Of a stretch of DNA of 64,000 nt, positions 12,251 to 24,608 are shown piece after piece (positions within the stretch are counted from its first letter, which is position 1; each line of letters opens with the position of its first letter). The position numbers and the translations under genes were made by a program. Source of the stretch: Misgurnus anguillicaudatus. Taxonomy: Eukaryota > Chordata > Actinopteri > Cypriniformes > Cobitidae. Location: NCBI RefSeq assembly GCF_027580225.2, contig NC_073352.2, positions 34,087,501 through 34,151,500 on the forward strand. Reading direction: 5' to 3'. The notes beneath the pieces are model-generated. The model was not told the DNA's origin, made no database searches, and saw nothing but the letters and a program-made list of their open reading frames with translations.

Positions 12251-12359
12251 GAAAAAAAACCCTAAAATAAAACAAAATTGTTGTGTATTTTAAGGAAACC
12301 AGGTAACTTACTTTTTAAATTTCAACCAACTTTTTATTCAGTGTAGTACTAAAAGTTGT

Positions 12360-13500
12360 GTTATTCATGCCTCCGCAATGAGCAGGCGCCATTACTGCAC
12401 TATATTCATAAAACCCCAGCATTACATCATAGGACAGGATGAGAAATTACAACACGCTCAGTTTCTCCCTCGGTTTGACCGTCTGATTTATCGTCATCAT
12501 CAATTATGCAGCGGTACATCCAACTGGGAGTCTCCACGGGTCTCTGCTCTCTATAGCACCAAATGATGCAGTGCATACCAGAAAGGGAGTAAAAAGACTT
12601 ATCGGGATGATTTCTGCCACGTCAGAGTTTCTACTTTTAAGTTCCTGACAGAATCATTTAAAGAGTTGCAGATTTTGGTAATAAGTTCTCCGTATCTCTT
12701 TCTCTCTTTGGCCAGCGGCTAGGTCCAATACAATAATTGAAGATCTTGGTGGGGCGTCTTCATTTCAGAATGTGATGTGCTGTAACTGAAATATTAATGG
12801 TCACATTATTACTTAATTTTGTTGTGACTCGAAGGAATTAATATCCATCCATTAAACGCCGCTAATTCAGCCCCCGTCTGGTGGAAAGCTACCCGTGCTG
12901 AACGCTGAATTACATTAGGCCACGAATGATCTATGGCACCAGTATGGCGTCTATTGCTGCAAACCGATTTAGTGTTTTGAGCTGACAAACTGATGAGTTC
13001 ATAAGCAGTTGCTGACCAAGGAAACGATTACTTTTAATGAGATATATTGTTGCACCATCACTTGAAGTGTAATGCTAGCAGTCGTCTGATACATAACCTG
13101 ACTTCCATCTGCGGGGTCTGGCTCTAATTGCAACACACGCTGATAAATGGCACTTAAAGCACTTTATAAATACTAGTTTTCTCTTTTTTTCTATGTGTGG
13201 TGCAGTATTTTTATAAGAGTTTAATCATCACATTTAGCTCGGATGAGAGTTTGTTGCATTTGAGGTAAAACTTAAGCACGCAGCATTATGCGCTCAAGGG
13301 TTATACTGCGCCCTGTTTACTAATCAGGTGACCTGATCACAAGAGTCAGATGACCTTTAGTCTCTCCTACTGATGCTCTGGGAACCATTGCAGCTTTAAA
13401 TGACTGCCCAAGAGGCCACATGACTGACACGTAAAGCGACCAATCACATTTTGCGTTGTACCGCAAACAACACTATTTCATGCAATCTGACTTATTAACA
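12360..13500. other. Repeat-free stretch, candidate conserved non-coding DNA
   Basis: No transposon ends, no open exon. Homeodomain-like cores (CTAATT, TTAATTT, ATTAATGG) are frequent between about 12720 and 13160. The function is unknown; an enhancer is a guess. Confidence 0.3.
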
Positions 13501-13504
13501 CAGT

Positions 13505-13788
13505 TTAAAGCAACACTATGTAGTTTCCATGTAAACATGACTTACAGCTCCCCCATGTGGTTGAAAAGCGCAACAGTGCTTGGTATCAGACACTCTTCTG
13601 TAGGCAGGGGGAGGGGCGGGGCTGTGTGCTCTACCCTCCACCGCCACTTTCAGAGTGTGCTTGTAGCAGCTAGGAGGCTGCTCAGGTTGCAGCAACAGTA
13701 CAATTTGTCCAGTTAAAAGTTGTTCTATCACTGAAATATTTGTAGAGACATTATTTTAAGGTAAAAAAACTACATAGTGTTGCTTTAA
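13505..13788. mobile_element. TTAA-type MITE
   Basis: Ends AGCAACACTATGTAGTTT and AAACTACATAGTGTTGCT lie inside TTAA on both sides (13505-13508 and 13785-13788). Non-coding; the overlapping small frames are not genes. Confidence 0.8.
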
Positions 13789-15839
13789 GAGTTGTAATCC
13801 TCATGCTAAACAAATGCAAAGTGTCAAAAAAGCAGTTGGACTTGTGACAGAATGGACTTCGCAGGGTTCATACAAGTTTTTATTAAGACTCAACAATGGC
13901 ATGAAAGAAGAAGTGTGTTTTTGGATGTAAGGAGAAGTAGGCCAGCATTATGGAAACAATGGATAAAGTTTGTTTATCCGGGTTTAGCAGCGTGTGTGTT
14001 TGGTCCACTCTGGATTGAAGTCCAAACCGGGTGTATGCGGTAAGTAAGACTTCTGTGTTATGTTGGAAATAGGCGCATAAATATTATATAAAAGACACGG
14101 ACATGTAGTAAATCACAAGTTATTCAGTGTTGTATACAGTGCTGCCGCTCCCATCACGTGCAACACACGCTGTGCGTAGGGCATAAAGTGCTGACTGGGC
14201 ACTGAGCCTTATGAAAAAAAAATTATAATGCTGATATTATTTCATTAGCCTATGGAAATATTATTAGGCACTTTTTAGCCATGTATATGTAACAAAAAAG
14301 GGGGAACAAGATAATTTAATTGCTCTGGTCTAGAAAGTATGCCCCCCTCGCTTTGGATGGTCTGTGTTGGTTGATCGCGCAGGCGCCCGATGAAGTTTGA
14401 CAGACAGTAGGCAACTTTTATGGAAATGGCCCCGAAAAGACAGCAGGAGTCGAGATCTGAAAAAAGGAAACAAGAAACTGCAAGATGATGCCCGTGCATC
14501 ACTTCCAGGTAAGTCCCTGTTTAATCATGGGAAATGTGCTGCTGCTTCTCGTAATGCGCATCGAACTTGCTGACGTTAATGTTAACAAACTAAAATTTAT
14601 AACTTTGGTGCAAGCAAAATTGAGATTTTACTGTTAAACATTACCTATGCATTTTACAAATTACTGATGCCAGATAGCTATTACTTTCTGTTACTGTTAA
14701 ATTCTGTGCATTTTTGCACCTCATTCAATTATGCTTTTATATTATATTATATTATATTAGATGTTTGAGCTGTTCTACATAGCCTGTTGTGTTTACAAAG
14801 TAAGTAAAGTTGTGACTTTTAGTCCTTTAAATCTTTGTTTTATTTAAGAAGATTGGCTATTCTTGTTTGCAATTATTGATGAAGCTAAACTGGCAAAACA
14901 AGCATTTTTTTCCTCAGGGTCAATAAAGGAATTATGCTAGGGCACCAAAATGGCTAGCAGATAAAGTGTTGCATGACTCGTGACTCGCTCCTCCCGCAGC
15001 TCGTAACTCCTCCTTCCAAATTTTTCCGTAATTTATTGGAAAGAATCTGTAAAGCTAGTCTGTCTTTTATAAATCTGATAAAACTAAAGCCTCTTCGGAG
15101 ATTTGAAGGATGTAATACTGCTCTCCACATCAGATACGCAGAAACAGCTTGTGTTATGGGAGCTTTAAAGATTTGTTCGCAGTCAAACTCTTGCAGATGT
15201 TAACAGGTGTAAACGGGTCATAAACAAACACAATGGCCACCATAAATTAATGTTTACTCTCAATGTCTGGTCATCCATTTAACTATTTCTCTCTCTCTTT
15301 TTCTCTCAGCACTCTCAGGCCATCCATCTCATTCTTGTATTGATCTGTGTGACGCTACAGATTAAGTCTAATCTCTGTTGGTTACATTATTGATTGCCAA
15401 CATGAGGATGATTATGGGCCCTGTTTGATAGGGAAAATGTAATCTTTCTTTTTCTTCTTACCGTGTTTGTGCAGGGCTCTTCCGCTATCGCTCCGTCGTC
15501 GAATTCGATACTGTTTTGAGGATACTAACAGCATTCACTTTCAATACTAAGGCATAAAGTGATGTGCAAATGCATAAGTCTTCCATGCCATCATTAGATG
15601 CATTGTTTTATGGTGAACAAATATAATTATTTCTGTCTCTTTATTAGTATATACTATAGCTGGAAATACAGGAAATTAAATTTAGTGAACATATTTATTG
15701 TATTTTCTGTTGTATCTAAATAGACACAAAAATATATGGGTGGTCATTAAGATTTCAAAAAATAAAGCTGCATTTGCATCTGATCAGGCTTTGGCTTCTG
15801 GTGTTATTACTTTTGCAACATTATGCTTTGGACAAACCA
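13789..15839. other. Intergenic, old repeats, no intact gene
   Basis: A minus-poor, plus-strand fragment near 14421-14485 reads MAPKRQQESRSEKRKQETAR then stop, followed by CCAG/GTAAGT. It could be the decayed first exon of a transposase gene, but nothing downstream confirms this. Bases 14960-15170 (beginning TGACTCGTGACTCGCTCC) look like an interspersed repeat. Otherwise nothing is seen. Confidence 0.3.
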
Positions 15840-16370
15840 TTAAAGGGCACCTATTATGCAAAATCCACTTTTACAAAGTGTTTGGCCATAAATGTGCATT
15901 GGTAGTGTGTGAACACAACCACCCTACGATGAGAAAAATCCACCCACTCCTTCTTTTTTAATCCCCTATAAATCAAAGCAGCCTCATTATGCTGTTTTGA
16001 TTCTCTTATCAATGTGAGGTCACACTGATAAAGCCCCACCCATTACCATAGCTTTCACCCTCAGCGAGTTGTATGCTGTCCTTCATATCTGATCAGTGAT
16101 ATACTATTGTATTGTTTTAGATTGTATTAACAGCAATCAGATCTCTTTTAACTGAAAATAATTGCTGTTTGTTGGTAAGCGAATGAGGAACTGTAGCTCA
16201 TTTGCATTTAAAGATACAAACAAAAACAGCAAATTTTTTCTCCTACCCAAAAGAAGCATGCTATAACAAATAAGTGGTGGGGTATTTTGAGCTGAAACTT
16301 TACAGACACATTCTGGGCACACCTGAGACTAATATTACATCTTGTAAAAATGAGCTTAGGTGCCTTTTAA
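15840..16370. mobile_element. TTAA-type MITE
   Basis: Left TTAA then AGGGCACCTATTATGCAA, right GCTTAGGTGCCTT then TTAA (16367-16370). The sister copy at 22267-23098 shares the ends and the stretch TATTTTGAGCTGAAACTTTA. Confidence 0.75.
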
Positions 16371-18420
16371 GGCATCCCAAAATCTTCCAGTTTGCCAGTA
16401 TCCCTCGATTTCAGCTCCTAGATTTTTCAATGCATGCAGAAATGCGAGTTTGTGGCATGTGCCAAGACAGCCTTTATAATTTATACCTCACCTAAAGTAG
16501 CTGATGGCATTTCACTCTTATTTGTATCTAGCATAAATCAATTTCACAGCATAAACTAATGCATTTTTACAAATAGACACTTATTTCTATCCATATTGCT
16601 GGTCGTCTGTATTAGATCCGTTTTCTGCACCATCAAGTTGTTTGCCTGCAACATTAACTAGCTTAATTTATTAGACACCACTATTTGCCCATTGTTATAC
16701 AGTAGTGTTTTCCCCAGAGATGTTACTTTGTCATATTGCATGGTTAGGTGTTGTTTTGCATTCATGTCATAAACTTCTATTGTTTTCAGGAAGCAAATAA
16801 TTGCCAAGCGCAGACGTCTTTCAGCTTCTCTTATGTGTGGTTTTCTGGATTCACGCCGAGCTTTGCTATCATCTCAAAGTAAACAATAACCTAAAGCGCC
16901 CAGCAGAAAAGCCTTTGAGCGTTCAATAGGCAGCTCTTAGGGTATAGAAAAGAAAACAAAGAGTTACGTGTTTACAAATCCATCATTCTCCTTGTGCAAA
17001 AGGCAGCGGTTTACAGGGATAATGCAGTCATTATTTCACCCCCTTTCAAACCTGTGTACTGTTTTATTATATGGTTATTTATAGAGATAAACACAGAGAA
17101 ATATAGTGCACAGGTATGGATATAAGTGGCTTAAAGATACAGTTTCCAATGAGAAAGTAAAGCAATATGGGTGAGTTAATAATGACAGAATTTATAGAGC
17201 AAAATGTTCTTCGTCTTGATATCAAAGCCCATCTGCAGTAAGATTGTTACAGAGTATTATCTCAATGCGAGAGAGAGAGAGAGAGATTTAAATCAAATGC
17301 AAACAAATAAATGACATGCACTGGCACAACCCCAATGTCTCGTTTGCTCATATCTAAAATAATTTGCCACGTTAAATTGCATATTAGCTCCTCAGATAGC
17401 CCTTTGTAATAGCATGTGCCTGTTCTGTGCATAACCGTGGTCTTGACTAAATAATCATAACTGTCTGGGTATGTATTAAATGTGGCCAATAAAGCAAGTG
17501 GGTCGATAATAACACACAAACACACACCATTTCATTATCACACAAATCACTGAGCCTGCACATATCGGCCACGTTATTTCACAAAACAATGAAAATGAGC
17601 CGCCGTTCTCGCATGGAGCCAAAGATTTATTCTGCCGTGTTTTTTTCTAATGTGAACATTATGATGCCGATGTATGTGATTGTTTTAAATGCAAAGGTTT
17701 TCATAGACGAGTAAAGCATTTTGGTTTTCATCTCTAATCGTGCATAAATTCAAACAACAGTCTTGCCTGCTGTACTGCGGATGTCCTTAAAAAAAAAACA
17801 GCGTTCTGCCAGTCTTCACCTTTTCAATCAGTACAAGTCTCTGTTACCTGCTGCAATACTCTGTTTCTGAGAGCACAGCCATATGTTCAATAAGTTAATT
17901 AAAATGTTACGAGCTTTCCCAGCACCACAATGAAATCAGATTCCATGTAATGAAGGCTATTAATATTCCAGCGTGGCAGGGAGAGAGAAGTTGCAGACCT
18001 GGGATCAGCCGAGGGAAGCGAATTGCTGCATTACATCGACATAATCATTCATCCTTATTTTTGCTTGTCTGTGTGTGTGTGTGCGCGCGTGTTGTCTGGC
18101 TCTTGTACTGTACGTAATTACACAACTAAATGTGATGAATTCCTCTCACGCCTCAAAGCAACAGGAAGATCTCCTCACATGTCAGGTATCAGAACAAAAG
18201 TGGGTCTCAGTTCGTGGAGAAATTAAGCATAATCCTTCCTGCTGTGTTCAGACCTGTTTCAGACTTCACCTGAAAATAACTCGCAGCTGGCCCAGTTGTG
18301 TCTCTGCGAAATGAACTGTATTTAAAAGCCTGCATGGCTATTAATATTCATACTGGGTTAGGAGTTCTATAACCAATAGTAAACACTTAAAGTAAAGGTG
18401 TTTAACTCTTGAAAGTTAGA
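16371..18420. other. Intergenic, no gene seen
   Basis: Contains a (GA)n tract at 17267-17287 and a GT-rich patch near 18068-18092. Sequence around 16780-16920 and 17530-18020 shows no repeat ends. No exon with support. Confidence 0.35.
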
Positions 18421-18548
18421 GATTTACATTTATATTCATGCATTTGTCAGACACTTTTATTCAAAAAGACTTGCAGTGCATTCAAGCTATACATTTGTAC
18501 AGCCTTTAAGTTGCTAGCACAATGCTTTACCAACTGAGCTACAGGAAC
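18421..18548 (-). mobile_element. tRNA-derived SINE, minus orientation
   Basis: The 3' tail sequence ATTTGTCAGACACTTTTATTC (a common cyprinid SINE tail) is followed by CCAACTGAGCTACAGGAAC, the inverse of a tRNA-like head with an A box (TAGCTCAGTTGGT-like). The copy is internally shortened and the B box is missing. Tail-only fragments occur near 9945, 42040 and 52245. Confidence 0.65.
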
Positions 18549-18598
18549 ACTAATGGTATATTCAAACGTCAGCTATATTGCTTGATGGAGGGGGTGTC

Positions 18599-19430
18599 TA
18601 AAGTGCAGAAAAACACAGTTTTTTTATGATTGTTGCGGGCAAAAATCCTTGATCTTGCGGCACGTTTTCTGCGATTGAATATGTGGGATATTTATGCAAT
18701 TTTATGCAATGAAATTTCAGGAACTTGCAAAAATTGCGTGAACTTGCAAAAACTTTGCAGCTTTTCATTGATGTTCACGTCGCGTAATTACGTCACTTCC
18801 TAATCGTGCATTCACACCGCCACCGGCGAGAGCGTCAATGGCTGCCCTACTATCAACGCTATAGAAAAGGTGTAGTGGACGCTCTGACGCTCGAATGCAT
18901 TCTCTGGAATCCTCTCAAGCGGAGGTTGCCGCCTTCCGATTGGTTGCCGCCGAACGTTTCCGCCTGGTTGGTTGCAGCCGAGCCGCGTCATAGCTCCTTA
19001 CCATAGAGTTGAGCTGATTTCAACTCTCCTCGACGCTCACGCCATACATGAGGCGCTACGCCCCTGCTCGACAGCGCTCCCCGCCGGCTCTCATTGAAAA
19101 TGAATGACTTCCGGCTACTTTGACGCTCTCGCCGGTGGCGGTGTGAAGGCACAGTAACATTCCCATGACAATAGGGCACATGGCTGCACTTGTGTGAAGT
19201 AAATGCAAAAAAATTTTTAACTTTCTGCTAAGATATATATGACTTTTTGCTACAAAAATGCGAGGATTATGAAATTGGCAAACCCTGCTTATTTTACGAG
19301 CAGAAATGTGCAATTTATGCGGTGAAAGTGCGGCATATTTTTAAAAATGCGGCCCCCGCATATATATGCGGATTTTAGCTGATTATGCATTGAATCATGC
19401 GGTCGCATAATCACGTTTTTCTGGAGTGGA
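18599..19430. repeat. MITE carrying a second, nested MITE
   Basis: Outer ends AAGTGCAGAAAAACACAGTT and the inverse AATCACGTTTTTCTGGAGTG. The body is interrupted by the element at 18806-19152. Confidence 0.6.
18806..19152. repeat. Nested MITE with GC-rich inverted ends
   Basis: Left end CACACCGCCACCGGCGAGAG and right end CTCTCGCCGGTGGCGGTGTG are inverse copies, about 32 bases with few mismatches. It is similar in style to 8208-8644 but a different family. Confidence 0.8.
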
Positions 19431-20579
19431 CCGCAAAACATGCTCCTCTGTTCTCCGGTCTTGCAATAACTTAATTGGCTAGCGTCTGCACTAGGTTATT
19501 TGCAAAAGGCAATCTGATGCCCGTCTTGGCGCTCAAAGTTAAGAAATGTTAACTTCTGCCATGAGCAACGGCAGTGATGCAATGCCGACCCTTGAACTGT
19601 GCCCAAGTGCGATTGTCCCCCCTCTCCACTGCGATTAACCAAACCACGCCTGGGCACGGTACGGAGCAATCACACTAGCCAAACCAACAAGAGTTTGGAT
19701 TGGAATAGTGTAAGTGCACCCTAAAAGATATGAGCTCAAATATTTACAAATGTTTAAAGAGAAACAAAGTTGATGCATAAAAAACATTTTATTGGGGGCA
19801 GGATATAACCACCTAGCAACCACCCCAACACCCTAGCAACCACCCACTCCAGCATTAAGACAGCAAATCTTAACAGGGCCAAGCACCATTCACATTTTCT
19901 TCATTTATGAGCAGTTGCATTAATACAGTATGTGTTTGCAGTTAAACAAGTACTGTTGCTGTCAGGTCTAAATTAAACCGTAACATTTATCAAGAGGTTA
20001 AATGTAAAACTTTATTCTTTTGAGCTATGGCAAGCATCCAAGTAATCTAACATTCTTTAAAGCTCAGTGCGTTTTCTAATACTCTGTTGTCAAAGCTTCT
20101 TTAAAAAATGGCCCTTGCTGTTTTTCCCTCCTGCCTTCCTCTCTCTGCTGTCCTTTAATGCATTGTTTGAATTTGCTTCAGTTAAAGCCTCACAGGGCCG
20201 CCACAATGCACCTGACACTCTCACAATGGTGCTTTTGTTACCTTGGCTTACAGAGGGACGGCAGCTAACCTTTCTCCCCCTCAATGCTTTCATCTCTCCC
20301 CCCAGAAACACCTGAGCTCCGTGTCTGGCAGCATTCACTGAGGGTCCGCTGAGTATTTCTGTAGAGATGAGGAAAGATGGCATCACGCAGCTGGGCTGGA
20401 CTGCAGAAAAAACATTTCATGGGAATGCCTGAATGTTAACATTTGATCAAATTTTATACTATTTTAATATGAAGTCATTCCCAGAGACTCCGAAATGTAG
20501 TGAGCTAGCAGCACTAAAAGCAGCCCAAGTCTTGGTATGCCAATCAAACCTATCAAACCTATAATACTCATTGAGGTTT
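19431..20579. other. Intergenic, no gene seen
   Basis: Contains a short duplicated motif (CACCTAGCAACCACC / CACCCTAGCAACCACC) at about 19810-19846, a widespread vertebrate simple repeat. No exon is supported. Confidence 0.35.
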
Positions 20580-20738
20580 CATGATGTTGTTGATGTAATG
20601 GTGATTGTATTGTAATGTAAGTATTTCATGTGTCTTGATTTTTGTATTTGTGTTTGTCTAGTGTATATGTCTTGCTGCATAACAAATTGCCCTAAGGGGA
20701 CAAATAAAGGTTTAACTAACTAACTAACTAACTAACTA
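20580..20738 (+). mobile_element. LINE-like 3' end with (TAAC)n tail
   Basis: The sequence ATTGCCCTAAGGGGACAAATAAAGG followed directly by about six TAAC repeats has the layout of a non-LTR retrotransposon 3' end with a microsatellite tail. No reverse transcriptase coding sequence lies upstream, so it would be a 5'-truncated copy. Confidence 0.45.
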
Positions 20739-20879
20739 TCCAGCTGGTACTATATAGTTTTGGTCACTTCTCAGGATAAGAAACCAATGTAGACCAACTA
20801 AAGCCATCTTAGGCTGGCCTAAGATTGCAATGTGCTCATAATGATTTAAAATGTTACCTGCAAACTGCCATGTTTATAC

Positions 20880-21091
20880 TAAGGTGACCAGATGTCCCCG
20901 TTTTCCGGGGATAGTCACTTTTTTTGGTTGTTGTTTTGTTCTCCACAAATAAAGAACAATAAAAGACAAAAACATTCAAAAAGGTTTTATCCCTGTTTTT
21001 TAATTTATAAATTACTACAAATAAGATTTTATTTTGACCATTGAACTAGGAAATGTCCTTGCTTCTTTATTTTAAAAATGTGGTCACCTTA
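20880..21091. mobile_element. hAT-type MITE with 8-bp target duplication
   Basis: Ends TAAGGTGACCA and TGGTCACCTTA, flanked by a perfect GTTTATAC duplication (20872-20879 and 21092-21099). Confidence 0.85.
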
Positions 21092-21261
21092 GTTTATACG
21101 TCACATTTTAGTATCGGTACGGCTTCCTTGGAACCTCAACCAAGGTGATACATAGAGAAATGTATTCTGACCCTAATTAAATTTAAAATTTGATGATTTA
21201 ATCCATTACAATATCGTTTTTTTTGGTTTTAATGAAAAATATTAAGTGGTAGGCATGTATT

Positions 21262-21650
21262 TTAAGCCCGGGATAGACCATTACCGTATCACACTGTGCA
21301 ACATGGATCATTTAAATTGGTCGACAAGCATGTAGACTGTATGATCATGACACCTATTGAGTCGAAAGCATCGACGGCTGTGACATCAACGGCACGTGGT
21401 ACTGGTAAACAGGTCGTAGCAACAAATACAGTGTGCGTTGATCATGCTAAATTTCTGACACTGGCAGAAAATATTGACACTAGGTTTGGATGCAAGACCT
21501 GTAAAAAGTCCGTCTGTGAACCTCTCTCTCTCTGTGTACAACAGGACCACCGATGAAGAACCACGATCATAGAAATCGCCATGATTTTTTTCACGGTGGT
21601 AATCTTTTGTCTGGGACAGCCAAAATTTGTGTAGTGTATCCCAGGTTTAA
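21262..21650. mobile_element. TTAA-type MITE, diverged
   Basis: TTAA then GCCCGGGATAGACC on the left and GTGTATCCCAGGT then TTAA at 21647-21650. The 86-residue frame inside resembles no known protein. Confidence 0.55.
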
Positions 21651-21843
21651 ATCAACCTATGTGAAATTGACTCATTTAAGTTTGGACTACACGAATAATT
21701 TATGTTGTATTAAAGGGATATTGCTAAAACTGGGCAGGGATTTCCAGTTCCCAGCATGCTTTGCATGAGACTGAATCATGTCATGAATCATTAAAAAGTT
21801 AAACTAAATTCATACATCTAAATGTTAATAATTTAATTGCGTG

Positions 21844-22103
21844 CACTGTAAAAAATACTTTGCTGCCTTAAAAGTTTTTGTTGAATCAACTCGGATTTGC
21901 AAGTCATTTCAACTTACTATTATTTATCTTGACTAGAGATGAGTTGTTATAACTACAGGTGAGTTGTTATAACTTATAAATTTAAGTTGACTTTTCTCAA
22001 CTATATTTTATAAGTTGTGACAACTAATTTCTGTTGACATGACTTGTAAATCATTGTTGATTTAACAAAAAAATTTTAAGGCAGCAAAGTTTTTTTTACA
22101 GTG
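21844..22103. repeat. MITE with CACTGTAAAAAA ends
   Basis: Left CACTGTAAAAAATACTTTGC, then TGCCTTAAAA; right the inverse TTTTAAGGCAGCAAAG and TTTTACAGTG. The loop holds further inverted GTTGTTATAACT motifs. Confidence 0.75.
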
Positions 22104-22266
22104 TGCAATCACTTAGCTTAAAAAATTGGAAACCCCCAAAAGTGAGCAGTACCGGGTCGTACTATCCATACTGGAAGTTACGTTTGGACTACAAAAAGCA
22201 GTTTGTTAATGTTGTTGCTGCCATCTATAATTAAGTTTAGGAGAAACATCTGAGACTAACTTGTTA

Positions 22267-23098
22267 TTAAAAGACACCTATTATGGTGTTTTTATCAGGT
22301 GTGCCCAGAATGTGCAGCCCAGTCTCACGAATGTTATATAGTCATGTAAATTTTTGATTTTTTTGTGATATTATCATGAATTTCCGCGTTTTTCAGGATC
22401 GTATAACAAATTCCTGTTTTCGTGTGATTATCACGTATTGGTTACTCAACTGTTTTGTCCTATTTTCTTACCATCGTCGCTTCGGTTTAGGGTTAGATTT
22501 ACATAAAATGACATCCCTACCCAAACCCAACTCTAACCCTAACGCCAGGCAACATGTAAAAAAAATGTATCCGAAAAAATAGTATAAACCAATACATAAA
22601 GTGACATTCTAATGCAAGCACCAAATGTAATCCCTAAAACGAAGCAGCAATGGTTTGAAAATAGGACAAAACAGTTTAGTAACCAATACGTGATAATCAC
22701 ACGAAAACAGGAATTCGTTATACAATCACGAAAAAACGCATTTAATTTGTGATAATATCACAAAAAAATAATAAAAAATTTACGTGACTATATGACGAAA
22801 CCTTGTGAGACAAGGTAGGAATGTGTCTGTAAAGTTTCAGCTCAAAATACCCCACAGATCATTTATTATAGCATGCATCTGATTAATACAGTCTGAGATA
22901 ATAGTATCTAGTGGACAGAGTGCAACTCGCTGAGGGTGTGCAGGATTGTAAGTGGGCAGGGTTTTATCAGTGTGACCTCACATTGATAAGAAAATCAAAA
23001 CAGCATGTCTAAGGAGTGGGTTGTGTTTACACACTGCCAACACACATGTTGTCCAAACACCTTGTAAAAGTGGATTTTGTATGATAGGTGCCCTTTAA
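22267..23098. mobile_element. TTAA-type MITE split by a foldback element
   Basis: TTAA then AAGACACCTATTATGG on the left, ATGATAGGTGCCC then TTAA at 23095-23098 on the right. Same family as 15840-16370 in opposite orientation. The insertion at 22319-22813 interrupts it. Confidence 0.75.
22319..22813. repeat. Foldback element with long inverted arms
   Basis: Arms of about 160 bases (22319-22480 and 22650-22813) are near-perfect inverse copies, sharing for example AACCAATACGTGATAATCAC. The short loop has telomere-like motifs (TTTAGGGTTAG and CTAACCCTAAC). Non-coding. Confidence 0.8.
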
Positions 23099-23784
23099 AT
23101 GAAACACAACTGCGAACTCTGAGCTATGAAAGAGCATCCACTGAACAAAAACATTTTCCTCACCATCACATACACCCATGCACACACGCAGGTTTGTTTT
23201 AGTTGTGACTATAATTCTCTTAATTACTTTTGTAATCCAGCAGAGAGAAACCTGACCAGTCACCTTTCACCATCATTAGTGCTGTGAGCTGTGTTTCCAT
23301 CCCTAGAGCGATAACATTTAGTTACCTCTGTGTGTGTTTCATGGGCGATGTTTTAATATGCCAGTTTCTTCTGAAATCTCCATAGAAAGAGTTATTGAGT
23401 GTGTTGTGCGGTGGAGTTGTGTGTGTACTGTATAGTTTGTGTGTGTGTGTAGAGGTAGACTGCAGCTGAGCTCCATACTCATCTCTCTCTCTAATGAGGA
23501 CCTTTTCCAGATGAAAGCCCTGTTACCTCCGCTGTGGCTGTCATAAGCTATTCCACCTCTCTCTCTGCCAATCAAGGCTGACTGAAAGCTCTCCAGGGCT
23601 CTGACTGTCTAACTATAACCGTTCGATTGCTTTAGCAAGACCTGTATCCCACAGCATGACTGTATGCACATGTACTTACTAATGTGTACATACAAGCTGC
23701 ATGTATAATGCGCATTCAGAATTATAGATGTGAAGGTTTATTCACATGACGTCTTTTCTGAGCTTCTTTGCAATTTATTCTGGC
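23099..23784. other. Intergenic, no gene seen
   Basis: GT-rich patches near 23326 and 23418-23450; no exon or clear repeat ends. Confidence 0.35.
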
Positions 23785-23792
23785 TGTGAAAC

Positions 23793-24600
23793 CAGTGGCG
23801 TGTTTACCATTTTGGGGGCCCTAAGCAAAGTCCAAGAACCGGGGCCCCCCATGCCCCAGCATTGCCCAAGGTTTTTTATTTGATTTGCACAACAATAATA
23901 TTCAGTATATAGAATTAAGTGAGATATATATAAACCAGGTTTATTTTGTTTGACACTACTTAAAATAACACTAAATTGTTACAGTTTGGTATGACAAAAA
24001 TTCTTGGTTTAAAAAAATGTTTCACGCCCCTCTCAGATATATCTTTTGCTTCCAACTGTCTTAAAGGATGTATTTAAAACAATGTAATTAATAATGCAAA
24101 TTCAGTGTCTGACATCATACTAAAAAAACTAAATGAGGAAAAAGAGGAAGCATTAGATTATCATTTCAGACTGATCTAACAAATTGAACTAACAAACACC
24201 AGCAAACAACATTGTAAGTTGGTCATTGCTTGAATTTATGGATGGGAATCACATAACTCATGTTCATATTGCAAAAACAAACTTACTGTAAGATACAACA
24301 AGCAACGCTCATTCCAGCACTTGTGTGGCTGCATTTGTGCGTGCGCTGTGCATAGGTACGCTTTCCCGTAAAGTTTCGCTCATATAGTAACCTATATGTG
24401 CCCTCGCGAGGATGTGTGCAAATATTATTCTGCGTGCCTACTCGCACATCTCTCGCTTGCGCATGCTTTATACGCACCTTAGATTTGGGTCTGAATAAAC
24501 ATAACATACTTTCGCACACCTTGTGGCCAGTAGGGGGCCCCCCTATCCCGTGGGGCCCCACGCAATTTCGTGGTTTGCGTGGTGGGTAAACACGCCACTG
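23793..24600. mobile_element. hAT-type element with 8-bp target duplication
   Basis: Ends CAGTGGCGTGTTTACC and GGTAAACACGCCACTG, flanked by a perfect TGTGAAAC duplication (23785-23792 and 24601-24608). At 808 bp it is non-autonomous: no transposase frame remains. Confidence 0.9.
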
Positions 24601-24608
24601 TGTGAAAC

